A stretch of DNA of 34,350 bases from Carex sylvatica (Eukaryota > Streptophyta > Magnoliopsida > Poales > Cyperaceae): assembly GCA_964058845.1 (NCBI GenBank), contig CAXKVR010000372.1, positions 1 through 34,350 on the forward strand. Direction: 5' to 3'. Made by a program: the position numbers and the translations under genes. The notes under the pieces are model-generated. The model ran no database searches. It was not told where the DNA came from and saw nothing but the letters and a program-made list of their open reading frames with translations. This document shows, one piece after another, positions 21,086 to 32,449 of the stretch (the first letter of the stretch is position 1; each line of letters opens with the position of its first letter).

Positions 21086-21496
21086 TTTTTTTATTTTTTT
21101 CCGCTGCGGCACGTCGCATCCGCGAATGACGTAATTAGTTATGCGAGCACGAGGCGGTTGTATCGGAGCTTTTCGAATCATGAAATTTAAAATTCAAGAT
21201 TAAATTAAATTATTTACATCAAATTAAATCGATTTTTAATTGAAAAGAGAAGATTGATGAGGTTTTCCGAATCATGGAATTTTTAACATCCCACCAGAAA
21301 AATTACATAACAAGGATGATTTTTTGGCAATTCTGAATATCAGAAAACGGCGCAGCTGTCACCGACGCATGCATATTTTTGCAAGCCTTCCGAAAAGTGG
21401 TCATTTGCTAAAATCAGACACTCGAGTGTCGTTTTAAGACCGATTGAAGTTTGATCGTTATTTGCGTTTATGAAGACGTTGGAGTTATTCTTTAAC

Positions 21497-21615
21497 AGAT
21501 GCGATCATACCAGCACTAAAGCACCGGATCCCATCGGAACTCCGCAGTTAAGCGTGCTTGGGCAGGAGTAGTACTAGGATGGGTGACCTCCTGGGAAGTC
21601 CCTGTGTTGCATTCC
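21497..21615 (+). rRNA. 5S rRNA gene, copy 19
   Basis: 119 bp beginning AGATGCGATC (G to A at +1), with an altered upstream TTTAAC. The remainder matches the local consensus. Confidence 0.92.
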
Positions 21616-22027
21616 TTTTTTTATTTTTTTCCGCTGCGGCAAGTCGCATCCGCGAATGACGTAATTATGTACGCGAGCACGAGGCGATTGTATCGGAGCT
21701 TTTCGAATCATGAAATTTAAAATTCAAGATTAAATTAAATTATTTACATCAAATTGAATCAATTTTTAATTGAAAAGGGAAGATTCATGAGGTTTTCCGA
21801 ATCATGGAATTTTTAACATCCCCACCAGGAAAATTACATAACAAGGATGATTTTTTGGCATTTCTGAATATCAGAAAACGGCGAAGCGGTCACCGACGCA
21901 TGCATATTTTTGCAAGCTTTTCGAAAAGTGGTCATTTGCTAAAATCAGACCCTCGAGTGTCGTTTTAAGACCGATTGAAGTTTGGTCGTTATTTGCGTTT
22001 ATGAAGACGTTGGAGTCATTCTATAAT

Positions 22028-22146
22028 GGATGCGATCATACTAGCACTAAAGCATCGGATCCCATCGGAACTCTGCAGTTAAGCGTGCTTGGGCAGGAGT
22101 AGTACTAGGATGGGTGACCTCCTGGGAAGTCCCTGTGTTGCATTCC
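22028..22146 (+). rRNA. 5S rRNA gene, copy 20 (last)
   Basis: 119 bp with CATACTAGCAC, GCATCGG and ACTCTGCAG, and T rather than C at -1. The A box core and C box are kept. The array stops about 290 bp downstream, inside the spacer. Confidence 0.92.
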
Positions 22147-22435
22147 TTTTTTTATTTTTTTCCGCTGCGGCACGTCGCATCCGCGAATGACGTAATTATG
22201 TTTGCGAGCACGAGGCGGTTGTATCGGAGCTTTTCGAATCATGAAATTTAAAATTCAAGATTAAATTAAATTATTTACATCAAATTAAATCGATTTTTAA
22301 TTGAAAAGAGAAGATTGATGAGGTTTTCCGAATCATGGAATTTTTAACATCCCCATCAGGAGAATTACATAACAAGGATGATTTTTTGGCAATTCTGAAT
22401 ATCAGAAAACGGCGAAGCTGTTACCGACGCATTCA

Positions 22436-22510
22436 TATTTCAATATAAAGATCACATCTAACGGTTCAGATCGACCATTTCTACATTGGAAACACAAAAA
22501 TGAGTTATAA
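22436..22510. mobile_element. MITE-type fragment abutting the right edge of the 5S array
   Basis: The sequence CAATATAAAGATCACATCTAACGG...TCGACCATTT...GGAAAC resembles the stretch near 6328-6385 of the intron MITE (ATATAGATTAAACATCTAACGG...TCGGCTATTT...GAAAC). It starts exactly where the 5S spacer homology stops. Only this part is recognisable, and its far border was not found. Confidence 0.5.
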
Positions 22511-22893
22511 GCATATGTGGAGATATGTTTATATATATATTAATTTTATTATTATGAAATTATATATTATATGAGCTCAGTATATATAATTTAATAAATA
22601 ATGTTCGTTAGTTCAACGAGCATATTTTGCTAGGAAGAGAGTAGTTATTGCGTTCGTTAATTATGTTCTGCACATTTTTTTTTAATTTTCTCTCTTTTGT
22701 AAATTTGAAGGTTAATAATTCAAAAAGAGATGGGGATTGTATTACATTATGTGGTTTTTGAATTATTGAGATTTTAGTAGGTTTTACTGTAATAATCTAA
22801 GGTCATATTTGATTGTGGAGTAAAGTTAATGAGAATTAAATTGCTTACTTCAGCGTACTCTTCTTATAATTTTATATCTCGTTTGGTAATTTA
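22511..22893. other. AT-rich sequence, no gene seen
   Basis: There are no coding or RNA features here. AT-rich with TATATA runs near 22535-22590. Confidence 0.5.
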
Positions 22894-23160
22894 TGTCCCA
22901 CCAAAAACCGGAAATACCGTATTAGGGTGTGATCGATATCCGTGCCTCGTGTTAATTAACTCAATAAAACACAAGGCTAATCAAATAAAATTAATAAACA
23001 AATGCGGAAGCATTAAATATCATAACAGAAGCACAAGTCAAAATATCAGTAAATAAACATACACATATAATTTCCATACAACCCACATCATTATAAAGTA
23101 AAACATAATCTAAAAAATGAGATACATGATCTAACGAGTCTGATATAATTTTGCACATTT
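22894..23160. mobile_element. LTR-end fragment related to the large LTR at 24976-29767, in opposite orientation
   Basis: This begins TGTCCCACCAAAAACCGGAAAT and continues with GTGTGATC, CCTCGT, TTAATTAA, CAAGGCTAA, GCGGAA and TACATGATCTA in the same order as the reverse complement of about 29767-29535. The shared order over some 250 bp supports common origin. Homology fades after about 23160. The inverted-repeat start TGTCxCACC fits an LTR terminus; the other end is missing or unrecognised. Confidence 0.6.
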
Positions 23161-24785
23161 TTCTCAATTCGATTATACCGAACAAGTACTTCTTAACTCC
23201 ACTTAAATGTTCTTCTTAACTCCACTTAAAATTTAATCATGTGATGCCAAATAATAAAAAGGACACTATATCAAGGTTAAATATACACAGAATAGACATA
23301 AATTAATACGTTTGCCATGGAAGATAAATCTCAGTCACGTAAACCATCTACAATTAAGGTAAATCTATGAATAAAAAAAATATGCGACCTCAGATGAACT
23401 TATATTTGTAATCACATTCAAGTATCCATAAAGAGAAGAATACGGGCATCGGATGTTTCCGAATAATCTCAAATTCTATTTTTATTTTTTTGGTTGGAAT
23501 ACTAGCGTATTTTATTTACCTTATATTTGTAAAAAATATCAAATATAAGCAAGTTTGTTACCAATAATGTTAGCAACACATAATTGAAATACTTACATTT
23601 TCTATTCAAAACAATTATACTATAGTTCTTTTTATCACCGTCATGTTTTTATTTAAAAATTATTATTATTATTATTATAAAAATGTGTCAAAATAAAGAC
23701 ATTAAATATAATCTATATTATTTCGGAAATATCACATAAAAAAATATCACCTTTTTTTTAATGAATTAATTAATGGAACAATCGCGACGTCAGTGCATTA
23801 TTTTTTTCAAAATTTTGAAACCAATCAAAATTAAGTCAAAAAGTCATAATATTTTACATGTGTATGGAGAAAAAATAATATAGATTATATTTAACTATTT
23901 TACTTTGACATTTTAGTTTTAAATTGAAGTTATTAAATTTTATTTATAAATGAAAGCATAATAAAAACTTTCAAAATGAAACCATTTGAACCGTCTTACT
24001 AATTACTGTTTTATACTTGCATATTTATAGTATCTATCAATTATCTTTGTAAAACTTGGATGTGTATACATCAATTAGCAGTTACGTATCCGTATAAATT
24101 AGGTGCAATTTGATTTCTAAATTTTCACATCAATCTATTACACGTGTATTTGTATTCACTGGGAAAATGTAGAATACAAATGTCTGTGCTGAATTTAATT
24201 TGGTCTGTTTACATCCTTAATCAGAAGGTTCATATTGATATTATAGGTTTACTATTTCAATTTTGTATATTTTAAAAGTCCTAATCTATATATATAAAGC
24301 ATTTTTCTTTCATAATTTTAACTTCCTAATTAAGTACAATTTATAACATTTGATTATTATTGGACTTTTGTCAATATGAAATGTAACAGATTAGGGGCGA
24401 ATTTGCAGTTTTATATAATATTATATGTAATCTCCAATTTTTATACTCTAAACAACTCGTTATCGGTTTTTTATCAATTATTTTAAAAATCTAAGTAAGT
24501 GGGCATTGACGTAATAATTAACCACGTGTGCATTGCTATGATACTCGATCAAGATAATCTACATTTTAAAAGGTTAGGAGATCAAGTTTGAAAGCTCAAA
24601 ACAACGGTTGATAATTCTCAAAATGCATTATGAAAGATCAAAACTTATGCATCCACACAATAATAGGTGTAAACAATTATTTTTTAAAACTGAAATAAAT
24701 AGGTGTACATTGATATCATTGGTCACTATGCATCCACACAATAAATAAGTAGATGTGCATGACACAATAAAAAGGTGCACATTCT
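23161..24785. other. AT-rich intergenic sequence, no gene seen
   Basis: Strongly AT-rich with an (ATT)n run near 23660-23680 and many short A/T tracts. No reading frame of interest or family was recognised. It is probably old transposon debris. Confidence 0.5.
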
Positions 24786-27700
24786 AGAGTAGAACTAGGG
24801 TGTTCTTAAGTTCACCAAATTCCTTGGTGAACTCAAGTCTAAAACCCATCGAATTAACTTCTAATGATGATTTCGAACCGTTGAAATCTGTGTACTTTAC
24901 GAGTGATGTGTCTACATGTAAAAAAATTTAATTTTAAAATTTATTTTGCATTAAAAAAATGAAAGCATTAAAATTTGTTATATCTCAAAATTTTAAAACA
25001 TAATTTATTTGCTAAATTAAAAATTTTCGCTCAAATTTAAAATTTTGGTTAATAAAATGACATTTCAGATTTTTATCTAATTAATTTTAAGGTGATACTA
25101 AAATTTTGAGATATAATCGAACTATGAATTTAATGTGTACTAAGTTAAGAATTTGAATCTAAAATATAAATTCTATAAACTAATGGTAATTATTCGAGTA
25201 GTTCGTGAATTTAAAAATTCATTACCATCGTGAAACTTAAGAAAGAAAATAAACCAAATTTTATCGATTCATGTAAATAAATAAATATATCAAGTTCTAA
25301 TTAAGAGAATAAATACACAATTGTTTGTACAAATAACATTATATAAAAGTTACAAGTTTTGTTCGTTTATAATCCATAGAATTTGAGTTAGATAATTATA
25401 TATATGTATATACTAGTTAATATTAAATAATTCAGATTCTAAGATTCAATTGTAAACACTTGAAAATATTCATACGACATTATAAAAATATATCACGAAA
25501 CCTCAATTCAAATTTATAAAGAAAACGTAATTCTAGATCAAACAATCAAGTTATATAAATTATGAATTTTTGGAACCATTGATCTATGGATCTAGCACGT
25601 ATCTTAAAGATATCCCAAGCCTTTGATTTAAATAAAACCGAGATTTAACCCCATTTGATTTTTATTTCGGGTCCACCCTAAAAAGAAATTCACACCCTCT
25701 GAGATATCTCATTCTGCGTGACTTTTGGAAAATCTCAACCCATTTAAATACGTTTAGCACAAATCTTAAAGCCGACCCTCTCTATTTTATTTTCTCTCTC
25801 CTCTCGTTCCCCTTCTCCTTTCCATGCGAAATAGAGGCAGGCGCCTCCCCTCTCCTTGTTTCGCTGCAACCCTAGCCCACCCCTCTCGATTCTTCCTCTG
25901 ACTCTCCGACCCCACTCCGTGCTCCTTCTCTCCTTTTTCCTTCCCTCATGGAGAAGAACTCCGAGTTTGAGTTTCCCCCGATTCCTCTCTTCTCCGTACG
26001 AGCCCGTCTCGTCGGCTGTCAGTGAAACCCACGCCCCCTTACGACTTTGGTTGCCTTGTTCCATTCCTTGGCAGAAGGTTGGTAATTCCCACCCCTATAT
26101 CTTGTTGATTGAGGCTTGTGTGGTTCTCTCTCTCTTTTTTTTTGCCTTGCTCATGTGTTGAGAACCCTCTCTCTCCCTCTATTCTCTTTGCCAGTTTTCC
26201 TTGTCTGCTCGGTTCTGTGAGTGCAAAATTGCGGTGGATTGTGTTGATTGTTGCAATCTTGACGGTGCCGCTGTTGGCTTCTTTCGTTAATATCTTGGGA
26301 CGGTTGCAAGGCGAGGCTTCCGATACTTGGAACCGGCCGTTTTCACTATCCTTCCTCTATGTTTGCTCTAATCGGGTAAGCTTTAGCACCTTGCCTTTTT
26401 CTGTGATGGTGCTGTGAAAGATTGAATTTTTGCGGTTTGCCCGGGTTGTTGATTTTCCCGGCAAGCCAATGCACGTAGCTGTGTTGCCGTGCTCTCTGAC
26501 CTGCTGCCTTTCTTTGTTTCTGGTGTGCTATTCTGTCTGGTATATGTGCATATGTGCATGTGTGCTTGTGTGTTTTGCTGGCTGTGTGCTTTGCCTTGAC
26601 CTGTGCTTGTTCTCTGTTTTGCTGGTCTTGCTTTTGCTTGGCTGTGTTGCGATTGTGTGAAATATGAAGTGCTGGTACCAGTGGTATCAGCCCAGTATAC
26701 TACTGGTATGGTGCTGATTTTGTGTGCATACCAGCCCTTGAACTGACAGGGACCTCGTTACAATTATTGCAAACTTTGGGGTTGATTGTGTGAGAAATCA
26801 GCCCTTGTAACTATTAAAATAAGTGGAGGGGCCTTTATGCAAATCCGAAAATTTTGAGTGTATATATGCGGCCTTAAAATTTTGTATATTAGATTGGGCC
26901 TTAGACCTCTCCTTGCTGGGCCGAAATGTTATGAAACTGTAGTGGGCCAAATCTGAAATGTTTAAGTAAATGGTTAACAGGACTTTGGGCGTTTATTAAA
27001 TGCATGCATTGATGAATTGAAATGGGCCTTGGATTTAAATTGAGTTGGAATAAAAATAATTGACAAGCCAAATGGGCCGAAAGGTATAAAGGAATCGACA
27101 GATTAAAAGATGGCTTTTAAAAAAATTTAGGTTTTTATAATGTAACCGAATAAAACCGGATGCTTATGTAAACTTAAATTTAAATCGGGAAATGATTATA
27201 CCGTCCAGGGTCTTGATGCCTCGATGATAGCTCATAACATAATTTGAGCAGATACTAAAATAACCCGATTGGACACTTGTATGATCCCGAAACAAACCAA
27301 ATTAAAACACCCAACACGTTTAAATAAAATAAAAGTGTAACAAAACAAGTTTTAAAAATCTTATAACAATTAAGTGTTTTTGAAACATAAACGAAAAATA
27401 TTTATTTGGACTTAGATTTGAAACGACGAATAAAAGGTAAAATTAGAATAGTAATAAAATAACGAATTGTGAACTTAGAGTTAAATAATTAGAAAGCTCG
27501 TAAAATAGTTTAATATCTCGTCTCTAAAATTTTATAAACAAATTACGTATCTAAGTTAGAAAAATAATTAAAATATGTTAAGCTAAATATTAGTTAGTAA
27601 TAAATATACAACTTATATATTTTATTAAAATAGTAACATTAGGAATTTTTAATAATAAAATAACTTTCGAAACATCATTCGATCGATTATAATAATTATA

Positions 27701-29937
27701 GTTAAGATCAAATAAATCAAACTAGATAATAAGTTAGAATATATTAAGTAAGTAGGACACGTATAAAATTTTCCTAACCGTGACTAATTATTTTGCGAAT
27801 ATTTCGACATTAGAATTTTTACAAATAAATTATCTTCAAATTAAAATAATAAAGGTACCATTTATTTTAAAATTAAATTAGACTAGATTTATCAAAGTAA
27901 ATAATCAAGTGACAAGTTTTATAAATTGAGATAATCGAGAATACGAATTAAACATATTTAATGGGGCGAGGGTTAGAATAATTTAGAGTAGATATTAATT
28001 AGTTATAATTGCGTAATTACAGATCAGTCGACTCCGTACGAGTCTGACCCTTGGACTGATCCGACTGACCCGCGGTTCGGAGCATACGCGGAGCACGCTG
28101 ATCATTAGCGACAGAGACTCCAGCCCCCACAGGTGTGGGATATCTGAATTATTCTTTTCGTGGGCGTACTCTTACCAGTCGATCCATCTGACCTGACATC
28201 CGCACTTTACTTTTAAGTAGTTGCATTAAAACTGTAGAGCATGTTTATCCTTTCTGCACTGTAGGTAGAATTGCATAAACCCTGACAAACTCAAATTTAC
28301 TGTATTTTAGGAGTAGAGTAATTAAATAATATTATATGTATATTATTAGAATATTAGGATATTAGTTTGTCTTCTTCTCGTGGAAGACAATATATTATTA
28401 TTATATTACGTGCACATGCATACATTGGTGAGAGCTGAGCAGGGCCGAGTGACTTCGTTCCGTCTCGGTGTCACTTGGCATGGGACGGCCCGACAGCCGC
28501 TGAGCTGAGTGTCACTTGATTCTCAGATGGCCTTAGGATTTATATTATATGTATAAACTTTGGTTATGTATCATTTTCGATCATTTTTACTATTTGACGT
28601 GAGCAGTTCCGATCTCGAGTTCTGTGGCACGGTACGATTCGGGAATTTATTCCTTCCCTACATTAGGAGCTACTTTGCCTAGAAACGGAAGTTCCCAAGG
28701 CCCAATGCGGACCTTGAGGAATGAAGTGCAAGTGCATAAGGTCGACGAGCCTTGATGCACGGGGGTCGACGAGCCCCCTGGTCCTATTGGTCTGGCCGGA
28801 CGGTAGAGTTCTCTCCTGCTCATGAGGGAAGAGATTAACAATTTTACGACATGCATTGTATGATTTCTCCTATTGGATATGTTTGGGTGATGAATCGTTA
28901 GGCGAGATGACACACCGGATTTTGATATACCCATCGGCTAGCGTGCTTATAACTTGTGGGCAATGCTCGATGTCACTAGGCAACGTGTATCATTGCGCCT
29001 ATGATCGCAGTCCTTGGATTATATTATTCGGATCCTTTGATCCTATTGGCACGGCACGGGGTGACTTTTATTTGATTCTATATCATTATTATATTTGGGC
29101 ACACAGTGCGAGGTGTACTGGATTCCGATTTGATTTCTATCCGATACTATACTTTGATTTTACTTTGGGTTATTTTGCATGTTGGCATAATAGAATAATC
29201 GCATTCATGGCATCATTAAGAAGTATTATAAATTTTATTAGATATTAATATAGGTTCACACATATGCATATTTTAAAGTTTATTCATTTTATAATTAAAA
29301 GTGCTTTGACCGTAGAGGATCCCTGAGGGGATAATTCTGGGTCACATACTGGGCGATTCATCGCTCACCCACAAGTTGTTTCGTGGGTTTTAGGTACAGA
29401 GTCTGGCGGTCCGCAGCAGGAGGTGTCAGGAGCTGTCCCTGATGGCCACGCCATTTGATTTACTTTTATGTTAGGATTTTGATTTGGATCTCGAGTATCC
29501 GTATTCTTGTATTATATATACGGATCTCGCTAGATCATGTACCTCCTTTCATTAGTGGATGTTATTTATGGATCCGAGATGAATTGTATGTATGACATGT
29601 ATGTTTATATTTATTTATTGTTTATGTGACTGATGCTGATACTTTATCTTATGTTTCCGCTGCTGTTTGATTATTTTGTTATTTAGCCTTGCGTACTTAA
29701 TGATTAATTAAGTACGAGGCGAGGTTGATCACACCTTAATCTAGAATTTCTGGTTTGGGGTGTGACAAAATTAATTTATTAACTTTCTAATTTTGACTTT
29801 TTGACTTTATACTAAATTAATTAAAATGTTTAATATTTTCACATGAAGACACATCACTCATAAAGCAGATTCGATGAGTTTTAAACTTAAATTCACCAAG
29901 GAGCTTGATGAACTTAAAAACATCCTAGTTCTACTCT
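24786..29937. mobile_element. Inverted-repeat MITE, split by a large LTR insertion
   Basis: The left part (24786-24975) starts AGAGTAGAACTAGGGTGTT and the right part (29773-29937) ends with its imperfect reverse complement. The shared order is TTAAGTTCA, CCTTGGTGAA, AAGTxTAAAAC, CATCGAAT, GAGTGATGTGTC and CATGT. The right arm lacks about 45 bp present in the left. With the LTR and one duplicated AAATT removed, the element would be about 355 bp with arms of roughly 130 bp. No target-site duplication was seen outside the arms. Confidence 0.72.
24976..29767 (+). mobile_element. Large LTR-like insertion (4.79 kb), probable solo LTR of a gypsy-type element
   Basis: The insert starts TGTTATATCTC and ends GGGGTGTGACA. 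The end, reverse-complemented, is TGTCACACCCC, so the two termini form an inverted repeat that differs mainly by C-to-T changes. The direct repeat AAATT flanks it (24971-24975 and 29768-29772). No gag, protease, reverse transcriptase or integrase segment is readable on either strand. A TATA-like TTTAAATACG near 25743 followed by a pyrimidine-rich, GC-richer stretch (25775-26660) looks like a transcription start and leader on the plus strand; open frames there (for example 25856-26161, 26430-26660) are low-complexity and match nothing I know. The size and lack of coding fit the very long LTRs of Tekay/Del chromoviruses, but a non-coding LARD-like element cannot be excluded. Confidence 0.62.
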
Positions 29938-29942
29938 TCCAG

Positions 29943-30490
29943 AGTGTGTTAAAACAAAATGTGCCGCTGTCATTATTGAGCATGTTCAGGAAATTGAAGG
30001 GTTTATTAGCAAACGGTTTGATATCTGGTCCTAGAATCAGGCACTTGACATGAGACAAATAGAGAATGAAAACAATACCCAACTGCCTTCAAGGCCTTCG
30101 GTAAGATGCGTATTAAATCAACCAACATCGCCTCAAAGAAATCATTAATCTCATGATCAGTGAAGATTATAAGACTTTTTATGTTAATTTTCATCTCAAA
30201 ATAAGCCTCACTTCTGGCAGAAACCAAAAGCCCAAACTTAAAAACGTAAGAAAAAAAACGTACATTAACTCCCTATTAATCTTAAAAACGTAAAAAAAAA
30301 AAAAAAATACTTATAAATGCCCAAACTTCCCTGCTTCCTCGTACATTTTTTTAGAGAAACCAACCTGACTGTTTTTTTTGGCATTATTCCAAGCAAAAGA
30401 TTTGTAAACACTGGTGATTTCTCTTGATCTAATAAAGACATTCGATGCTGGGCAGTTTGGTCAATTCATTCGATGCTGAAACCATATATA
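29943..30490. other. Region between transposon and MORF-like exons; no recognised gene
   Basis: The part next to 30490 should be the 3' UTR of the MORF-like exons. A minus-strand segment 30213-30079 has a good acceptor (TTTCTGCCAG) and donor (GTATTG) and an open frame reading SEAYFEMKINIKSLIIFTDHEINDFFEAMLVDLIRILPKALKAVG in two halves, but I do not recognise it and found no partner exon that joins in frame. An A-run lies near 30292-30306. Confidence 0.35.
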
Positions 30491-31243
30491 TCATTGATTG
30501 TTGTTTTTTGGTGTAGCATTTTTGTTTTCTTGTTGCATTTGTTGAAGTGGCCTCCTATCAACCATGGTCTCATGCCGGGCATTCGGCCGAGGCCTCGATC
30601 TGGTTCGTCTTTGTTGCCTCTCAGTGAACCGAAATTGGGGCCTAGGAATCACCTTCCCATCAATGTACAAATCCCCTGTTTGTGGTTAAATAAAAAAATA
30701 ATAAATAAATAAGAACAAATTAAGACATGGGTTTTTAATTTATGCCATCTAGGAGTTCTACATTTGTAGCCAGACCTGAAACAACTTTGAGACTTCATAA
30801 TGTCATCTAAAGCTTTCTATTTTTAAGTATGCCACATTAGTGTTTGATTTAATCCAGGAAAAATCAATCACGGGCCTTATACTATACCAGTGACTTGTTG
30901 CATCAGTATTTATTGCCACACTAGACAGACAGTTTTGATACCTATCAAACTTTTCTGTTGACATTTGAGTTTTCATGACAAAATCCATAGTCCTGGTTTG
31001 GTACATCCAAGTAAGTATCAGGCAAAACCCAAAGAACGCCAGGCAAATCTGAGAATACAAGTTTATATCAATACATGTATTATTTTTCTCATTGAAAAAA
31101 GTTTAAAGAAGGCCAGGCAGACCTAAGATGAAGAAAACTATCAACCTTTGACTTTGTAAGAGAGCTCCTCCGAAATTAGGGCACCAAATCCAGTGTATGT
31201 TGTAGTGGAAACAGAGTATATTTTCTTTCTTGCCTCCTCTTCA
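30491..31243 (-). CDS. MORF/RIP-family organellar RNA-editing factor, last three exons only
   Basis: Three minus-strand exons can be read: 31243-31146 ([32 protein letters not shown]), 31048-30980 ([22 protein letters not shown]) and 30675-30491 ([20 protein letters not shown] then an Arg-rich, Gln/Asn-rich tail and TGA). This is the second half of the MORF domain and its tail, closest from memory to the mitochondrial members of the family. MORF proteins bind PPR editing factors and each other and are needed for C-to-U editing in mitochondria or plastids. The conserved first half (around HWLVVM and the TRDEIIDSY-like block) and the transit peptide were not found upstream to 32450, so the gene is 5'-truncated or its start lies farther off. 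The expected donor after DYG reads GA in place of GT; a GT six bases on (GTCATG, 30979) keeps the frame and gives DYGFWDLY. Confidence 0.78.
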
Positions 31244-32449
31244 CTGTCATGTAAAACAAAAGGTAAATTAAATGTTTTAGTCATCTCAACTTCCTTCAAA
31301 ATATTGAACTTTCATACAAGTGCAAATATGCGAGCCTCAAAATAAAAGGGTATGCCAATTGATTTACATGATGTCGACATAGGTGGCATCACAGGAGGAA
31401 CAAGCAACATTTCCTGACAGTGGGCCCTTGATTTCACTATAGACATGGTAAACTAATGGCATTCCATGGATGAGAGACACGATGTACGCAAATTCATAGG
31501 TGGTTTTCTAACAAACTGCCCGATTAGAAACCCAATGGTAGGTGGTCAACTGTAAAGTTGATTACCCATCTTTAGTGGCAAGTAAATAGTGCTTAAAATA
31601 TATTTCTGTCAATAGTTTTTCCTGTGCATCTTTGACAAGATAATTATTGATTCAAGCCCAGAACTTTATTTTCCCTCAAGAAAATAATAATAAAATCTGA
31701 TTGTCATCTACAAATAAGAAACCGGTCATTTGGCTTAAGTTCTGTAATTTTCTATTATTCGTAAAGAGTTGACAAAGCTTCTTGGTAATTCAAAGTAGAT
31801 AGTAATTGTTTCAAAACTAAAAACTACTATAATAATACAAACTATCTGAATCTACAACTTACCATACACTCCCCATTAAAAGGGATATTCTAAACTGTGT
31901 AACAGTAGGTTACCAAGACCATCAGTGCCCAAGTTAATTTTGAGTGTCAAGCAATATATACTTTAGATAATTTTAACTCCTATATAAAAAGTTATGTTCT
32001 GAATTGTTACAAAGACCATTAGTACCCAAGTTACTTGATTCCAGTGCAAGGTGCTTGAATAGCCCACAAGAACCGGCACCCGCTTTGTCGGAGTTGGGGT
32101 CGAGAGGGGCGGATGGATGGGCGACTCTGAGGCATGAGTTGGGGTGAGTAGGCGGAGAAAGGGAGGGTGTGGGGTTTCTCAAATCGCCTCAGAGTAGCTG
32201 TTTCCAGAAGTGATTATATTCCTGAAAATATATACTTACATTAGATAACTCTAGATAATCCTTTGGGTGTTTGCTGATAGAAATTTCTTATGCATATTAC
32301 CAATCAGATAATTAAGAGAGGGTGCTACTTGAGATAGCCAGCGAGAAATGGCTTTTGTTCTTTTGATAAGAAACACCAGTTAAATCAGGAATAAAATAGA
32401 TAAATGGGCCAGAATCCAAAAAGAAACTCAGGACTGTACCGGTATGGTA
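31244..32449. other. Interval between NB-LRR and MORF-like exons, no gene assigned
   Basis: No MORF amino-terminal exon was found. A GC-richer stretch at 32045-32195 (minus frame rich in Ser/Pro) may be transcribed sequence but matches nothing known. An acceptor-like TATTTTCAG (minus, just above 32222) could receive the NB-LRR donor at 32504 and would then give a short tail RNIITSGNSYSEAI and stop. There is an imperfect duplication of about 50 bp (near 31903-31945 and 32003-32045, period about 100). Confidence 0.4.

Larger units (their letters stand above)
10187..22440 (+). repeat. Tandem 5S rDNA array, 531-bp unit, 20 copies, interrupted by a solo LTR
   Basis: The unit is a 119-bp 5S gene plus a 412-bp spacer. 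Gene starts are spaced 531 bp apart with few exceptions (532 between copies 1 and 2, 626 after copy 16, 537 after copy 18), leaving aside the LTR. The spacer holds GTCACCGACGCATGCATATT, a block ending in GTTGGAGTCATTCTATAAC just before each gene, and an AT-rich stretch with GATTAAATTAAATTATTTAC. The array begins inside a spacer at 10187 and ends inside a spacer near 22440, at almost the same spacer position as the LTR insertion. Copies 1-12 are very alike; copies 13-20 carry more private changes. All genes point to the right. Confidence 0.97.

Noticed and set aside
10187..22440. Tandem repeats considered as a CRISPR-like or satellite array
   Set aside because: Each unit contains a recognisable 5S rRNA gene with A box, C box and pol III terminator, so it is rDNA.
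25856..26660. Series of plus-strand frames rich in Ser/Leu/Cys that look like a short membrane protein gene
   Set aside because: They lie in the pyrimidine-rich leader of the large LTR-like element, overlap one another in different frames and contain no known domain.
24786..29937. A single 5.1-kb TIR DNA transposon bounded by the inverted AGAGTAGAACTAGG arms
   Set aside because: The AAATT direct repeats and TG...CA termini just inside the arms are better explained by an LTR inserted into a small MITE, and no transposase was readable.
30079..30213. Exon-like segment on the minus strand with good splice sites
   Set aside because: No flanking exon joins in frame (the next acceptors lead to stops) and the peptide is not recognised; kept only as a note in the regional entry.
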